From contig JANFAH010000004.1 in NCBI GenBank assembly GCA_024663395.1, positions 2,418,001 through 2,482,000 on the forward strand: a stretch of DNA of 64,000 bases, given 5' to 3'. Below, piece by piece: positions 60,801-64,000 of this stretch (the first letter of the stretch is position 1; the number at the start of each line of letters is the position of its first letter). A model generated the notes under the pieces. That model was given only the letters and a program-made list of their open reading frames with translations, ran no database searches and was not told the DNA's origin. The translations under genes and the position numbers were made by a program. Origin of the DNA: Pisolithus tinctorius (lineage: Eukaryota; Basidiomycota; Agaricomycetes; Boletales; Pisolithaceae).

Positions 60801-61380
60801 TTAACAGACATCTCCGAGTCTGCAGCGAGCTACAGGCCGTTTCAGGTTAGCCGGGATAGGACGGCAGACTGGTTAAAGCACCTTGCTAAGGGCGTCGAAA
60901 ATAGGATTGAAATAGACCAGCACCTCCCCCTTGGATACTTTCGCTATGTTGTACAGGCACTCGGCGGAAAAGTAACGAATCCTATTCTCGGGGTCTGTGA
61001 AACAAGCAAGTACCGGTTCGATGAATTTGTCCATGTACGGTGCAACGTCAACACCGAGTGCAATGGCGGTTCCAGCGAGACCAATTAGACCGCCATTTCG
61101 AATGTGGAGCGGGTTAGACGAATTGCTGAACATGTCGACCAACTGGTCGATAATTTGACTGATTCGACGATGGTCCCCTTGTTGATGGCATTCCCGGACC
61201 TGCCTATACAGTATGGTGGGTAGATATACACGGCTATGAACCATGAATTGCTACTTCTCGAGATCAAGTGCAGCAGCTTTGCGCTTTTCGTAGATCTTGT
61301 CCACAAGCTGCTTTGATACGGACGAGTCTAAAAAGCATTGAGAACACACGTTCGTCTCAGCGCGCGGTCCACTCACCCAT
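57807..61380 (-). CDS. VAC14: Vac14, scaffold of the Fab1/PIKfyve lipid kinase complex
   Basis: A HEAT-repeat scaffold that holds Fab1 and Fig4 on the vacuole and endosomes for PI(3,5)P2 control. Exon 1 is only ATGG (61377-61380), joined to the next exon to give [20 protein letters not shown]. Following exons show [91 protein letters not shown], and later [20 protein letters not shown] and [20 protein letters not shown], all classic Vac14 repeats. A Ser/Pro-rich insert follows (about 59440-59760). The C-terminal exons contain FLISLLKALSDPS-like and [20 protein letters not shown] blocks and end in a long Arg/Pro-rich tail. Many introns; order and frames are consistent. Confidence 0.9.
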
Positions 61381-61740
61381 CACTGCAAGTTTGCCTTGGC
61401 CTGCTCACTGTTGGTCGCATGCACAGACAGCCCTGCCATTTCCCACCGCCACCTGTGCCTTGAGTAGGCCACCCGAGAAGCCTATCGTCATGCTTACTTA
61501 AGGCATCCCTAGATAATAGCTCTTTAAGCTTGGCGGGCTGTCGCTTTCTTCCGTTCGCTCCACACACCTTTTTCTTTAGCGGGTCCTGCGACCTGCGCAG
61601 GCCTCTTGTTTTGCCTTCTGTCTGACGTCGAGAACTCGCACTGTTGTCATTCATTCGCAATTCTTTGTACTCCTGGACATACTATTAGCATCACCCGGCA
61701 CTGCACCCCCCGTTCATTAAGTATTCGCTTTCGGTAAACA
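61381..61740. promoter_or_regulatory. Divergent intergenic region between VAC14 and the beta-helix gene
   Basis: 360 bases between two divergent starts. It presumably carries both promoters; no gene supported. Confidence 0.4.
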
Positions 61741-63442
61741 ATGGACCATAGATTTCTTCGTAGGTAAGTCAAATCGTCCTTTCGTTTGTAGCTGACATCT
61801 CAGGTGTTGATGTTAACGCACCGTAGATCGGACTCTTCTTATCAGCGCAGGGCGGGCACCTCCAGTTGCATCTCCCCGGACCCTACAAGCAATCTTACGA
61901 CACGTTTGAACCAGATGCTCAGTTCTTCTGGGTCTGGTTATATCCTTAGTCTTTGTCCGGGTCAACAATACCCAATCACGGCGCCTCTTCTCTTCACCTC
62001 GCCAAACCAAGAGATCAGTACTCAAGGATATCCCACCGGAAGTGACAGGGCGACTCTGGTCGTCAATGGACCTGTGTTCAGTAACGGCACTGGCCACAGT
62101 ACTGCTGTAGATGGGACATGTGCGAATTGTGACGGCGTCACGCTACGCAACGTTCAGGTGAGGCTATGTCTTGGCTTGACGTATGGTTTTCTCACAAGGG
62201 AATGGAAACGTGATGATATAGATCAATGGCACAAGGCTTGGCGCACCACCTATTAATGGGGGAGCGAACATCGAGATGGGTGGTTCCTAACGCGAACCAG
62301 GTCATCGAGTACGTTCCACTCCTTTGACCCGCGCAGTTGGTCGTGCCTCCACGTTGCTGAGGGAAACCTAAATTGCACCTAATGCGACCGTCCAAAACAA
62401 TGATATCGGTCCAGCTGGTTCGGACCTCTTTCAGCAATGGGCCGACGGTATTTCGGTTTCCTGTCGCAACAGCCTTGTTAGAAACAACATGATTAACAAC
62501 CCTACCGACGGAGGCATCGTGTTGTTTGGTTCTCCCGGGACACGTGTGGAAAACAATACGATTTGGGTGGAATCGGTACGCCGTCGGGTTAAATATCTAC
62601 TCAGCGCCGAATAACCGTGCCTTGATAAATCTAGAACACATTACTGGGTGGTATTAATATGGTCGACTACAATCCCTTCAGTGGAAATTACAGTGGCGTG
62701 GTCGTGACGAACAACACGATTGTTGGTGGATTTGCCGACGGAACACCTTCGGGATCGCAGACGAAGGGCACGAATAATGAAGATGTCATCATCAAGTGTG
62801 TCACCTTTATCTTGTCTGTCTTCCAGGTCAGTTGACTTACCTCCATCAGAATTGGGATTGCCATTGGGCCACGGACTTGGTTTGGAAACGAGTACGGTAA
62901 CAACGTGAGCCAAGGAGGGACGGTTCTGGGGAACCAACTTACCGGAGCGTTCAGCTACGGTATTGCCATGACGTCTGCAAAGAACTTCACCGTCGAGAAT
63001 AACGTTCCTCATCGGGAACACGTCGTTTATAGGTGCTCGAGGGCCAAACTGTACAGCGAACGATCCCACGCCCTCTCCGGCCCCTTTTGTCATCGATCTG
63101 AACACGACAACACAGTCGACCACACAGTCGAACTTTACGCCAGTTGCTGATGGGGACAGTTTGACCTGTGTGCTTCCCCCTGACGGCGGAGACTACTGGC
63201 CATTTGGGGGCAATCCCAGCACGTCGCCGTCACCGTCGTCGTCGTCAACTCCCTCGTCTTCACACTTGAGTACAGGTACCACTGTCGGCATCATATTGGG
63301 TTCTATTGCGGCCGTCGTTGCTGTTGCTGTCTTGGCCTTGGTTTGTCCGCAAATGGGCAGTAAAGCGTGCCGAAGCGAGAAAACTCGTCAATTCAAATGG
63401 ACTAATATTCTAGGATACGTTCGGAACAAGGAACGATTCTAG
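61741..63442 (+). pseudogene. Right-handed beta-helix membrane protein with several frame breaks
   Basis: The protein resembles the secreted or cell-surface pectin-lyase-fold proteins common in Agaricomycetes. Visible blocks: NLTTRLNQMLSSSGSGYILS, LCPGQQYPITAPLLFTSPNQ, CDGVTLRNVQ joined to INGTRLGAPPINGGANIEMG, NNDIGPAGSDLFQQWADGIS, NMINNPTDGGIVLFGSPGTR, VVVTNNTIVGGFADGTPSGS, and IGIAIGPRTWFGNEYGNNVS. A Ser/Thr/Pro linker is followed by one membrane span (VGIILGSIAAVVAVAVLALV). Asn-x-Thr/Ser sites are frequent. Continuity needs single extra bases to be skipped near 62288, 62316, 62380, 63004 and perhaps 63341, so the copy is probably decayed or the sequence has indel errors. The first exon (MDHRFLR) is tentative, and no signal peptide is clear. 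Confidence 0.65.
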
Positions 63443-63799
63443 CTCTAAATTCAAGGCTCTCTGGACATGCTCTGTGCACCTGTGATACCCTATCTCGCAG
63501 ACATTCTATTTATGCTTCTGGCCTTGCACTGTCTCGTATCTTTTGTAGTGATTTCTGCACACTATGCTGGCTCCATTTGACTGTCTATTCTGATTCATTT
63601 CCTGTACAATACTCGTCTGCATACCATATTGCGGATGTATTAGGTAGCAGGGGAATTTCCTAATTTAGAAATGTTACTACATTTGCTGACTAATATTGTG
63701 GCAAGTCAATCTGAACGAGCTCGAAACGTTGCCACTACGCACCTTGGGTTCGTCACATACTTATCCGCTGTCCTCGCTTTTCTTTTCACCAGCGAAAAA
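63443..63799. other. Intergenic region before the poly(A) polymerase gene
   Basis: 357 bases; no gene seen. Probable promoter of the downstream gene. Confidence 0.45.
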
Positions 63800-64000
63800 A
63801 TGACGACTGAGAAAGGGTAATGGACTTGACGGGCCCTCATTGACGTTAGCTAACAGATTTTTCAGCTATTTGGGCGTTACACCCCCAATCTCAACGGCTG
63901 AGTCCAGTGAACGGGAAAAGGAGGTGACGGGCACCTTAATGGAAGAACTACGGAGACAGGGAACATTTGAAAGTGTTGAGGAAGCTCGAACGAGGTAGGA
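63800..64000 (+). CDS. PAP1: Poly(A) polymerase (5' part only)
   Basis: This nuclear enzyme adds poly(A) tails to pre-mRNA 3' ends. Exon 1 (63800-63816, MTTEKG) splices across a 52-54-base intron to YLGVTPPISTAESSEREKEV and TGTLMEELRRQGTFESVEEA. GVTPPISTA and the ELxRQGTFES motif are the conserved N-terminus of eukaryotic Pap1. The nucleotidyltransferase core lies beyond the window. The last bases (ACGAG|GTAGG) look like the next donor. Confidence 0.88.

Noticed and set aside
62276..62385. Programmed +1 frameshifting at stop codons
   Set aside because: Only some of the breaks coincide with stops, there are five in one gene, and intact neighbouring genes show none; decay or sequence errors are simpler.

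Overview
The window is nuclear DNA from a basidiomycete fungus, most likely an Agaricomycete. Genes are dense and mostly carry many GT-AG introns of about 45-70 bases. Protein content is typically fungal: FG nucleoporins, an FH1/FH2 formin, an Atg22-type vacuolar permease, and a membrane-anchored beta-helix protein of a kind common in mushrooms. Splice sites were placed by eye from donor and acceptor motifs, open frames and remembered family signatures; no search was run.

Layout. 1-3134 (-): RNA polymerase I second-largest subunit, cut by the left edge. 3301-6702 (+): Nup98-type FG nucleoporin. 6988-8000 (+): HIG1-domain Rcf2. 8504-9164 (-): cytochrome b5. 9738-13882 (+): a second FG nucleoporin with one N-terminal membrane segment. 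14211-14282 (+): tRNA-Arg(ACG). 14447-15844 (-): U5 snRNP 40-kDa WD40 protein. 16321-22337 (-): formin. 22723-24852 (-): two tandem cyclin-box paralogues. 25400-26477 (-): mitochondrial ribosomal protein uL4. 26696-28924 (+): Atg22-like permease.

30426-31672 (-): EgtD/EasF-like methyltransferase with a disturbed frame. 32817-34400 (-): intronless trypsin-like protease inside a gene-poor interval (about 29-37 kb). 37174-38216 (+): phytanoyl-CoA dioxygenase-like enzyme. 39223-41002 (+): LARP7-family RNA-binding protein. 41266-42847 (-): NADAR-domain protein. 43287-44277 (-) and 44425-44877 (+): SAP18 and NEDD8, head to head. 45090-45992 (-): AlkB-like dioxygenase. 46250-47684 (-): histidine phosphatase. 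47902-49348 (-): THO subunit Tex1/THOC3. 49799-51070 (+): nucleoside hydrolase. 51451-54662 (-) and 54801-55959 (+): MCM6 and a tyrosine phosphatase, head to head. 56291-57271: stop-interrupted coding relic. 57807-61380 (-): Vac14. 61741-63442 (+): beta-helix membrane protein with several frame breaks. 63800-64000 (+): start of poly(A) polymerase.

Most genes are housekeeping and need not act together. Recurring themes are RNA metabolism (Pol I, U5 40K, LARP7, SAP18, THO, poly(A) polymerase), the nuclear pore (two FG proteins within 11 kb), and compact head-to-head promoters. I see no clear mobile element, CRISPR array or biosynthetic cluster. The points most worth a second look are the POM121-like nucleoporin, the LARP7 family member, the NADAR fusion, the protease with a coiled-coil insert, the Nup98 that stops at its cleavage site, the NEDD8 GC-AG intron, and the broken or decaying genes.
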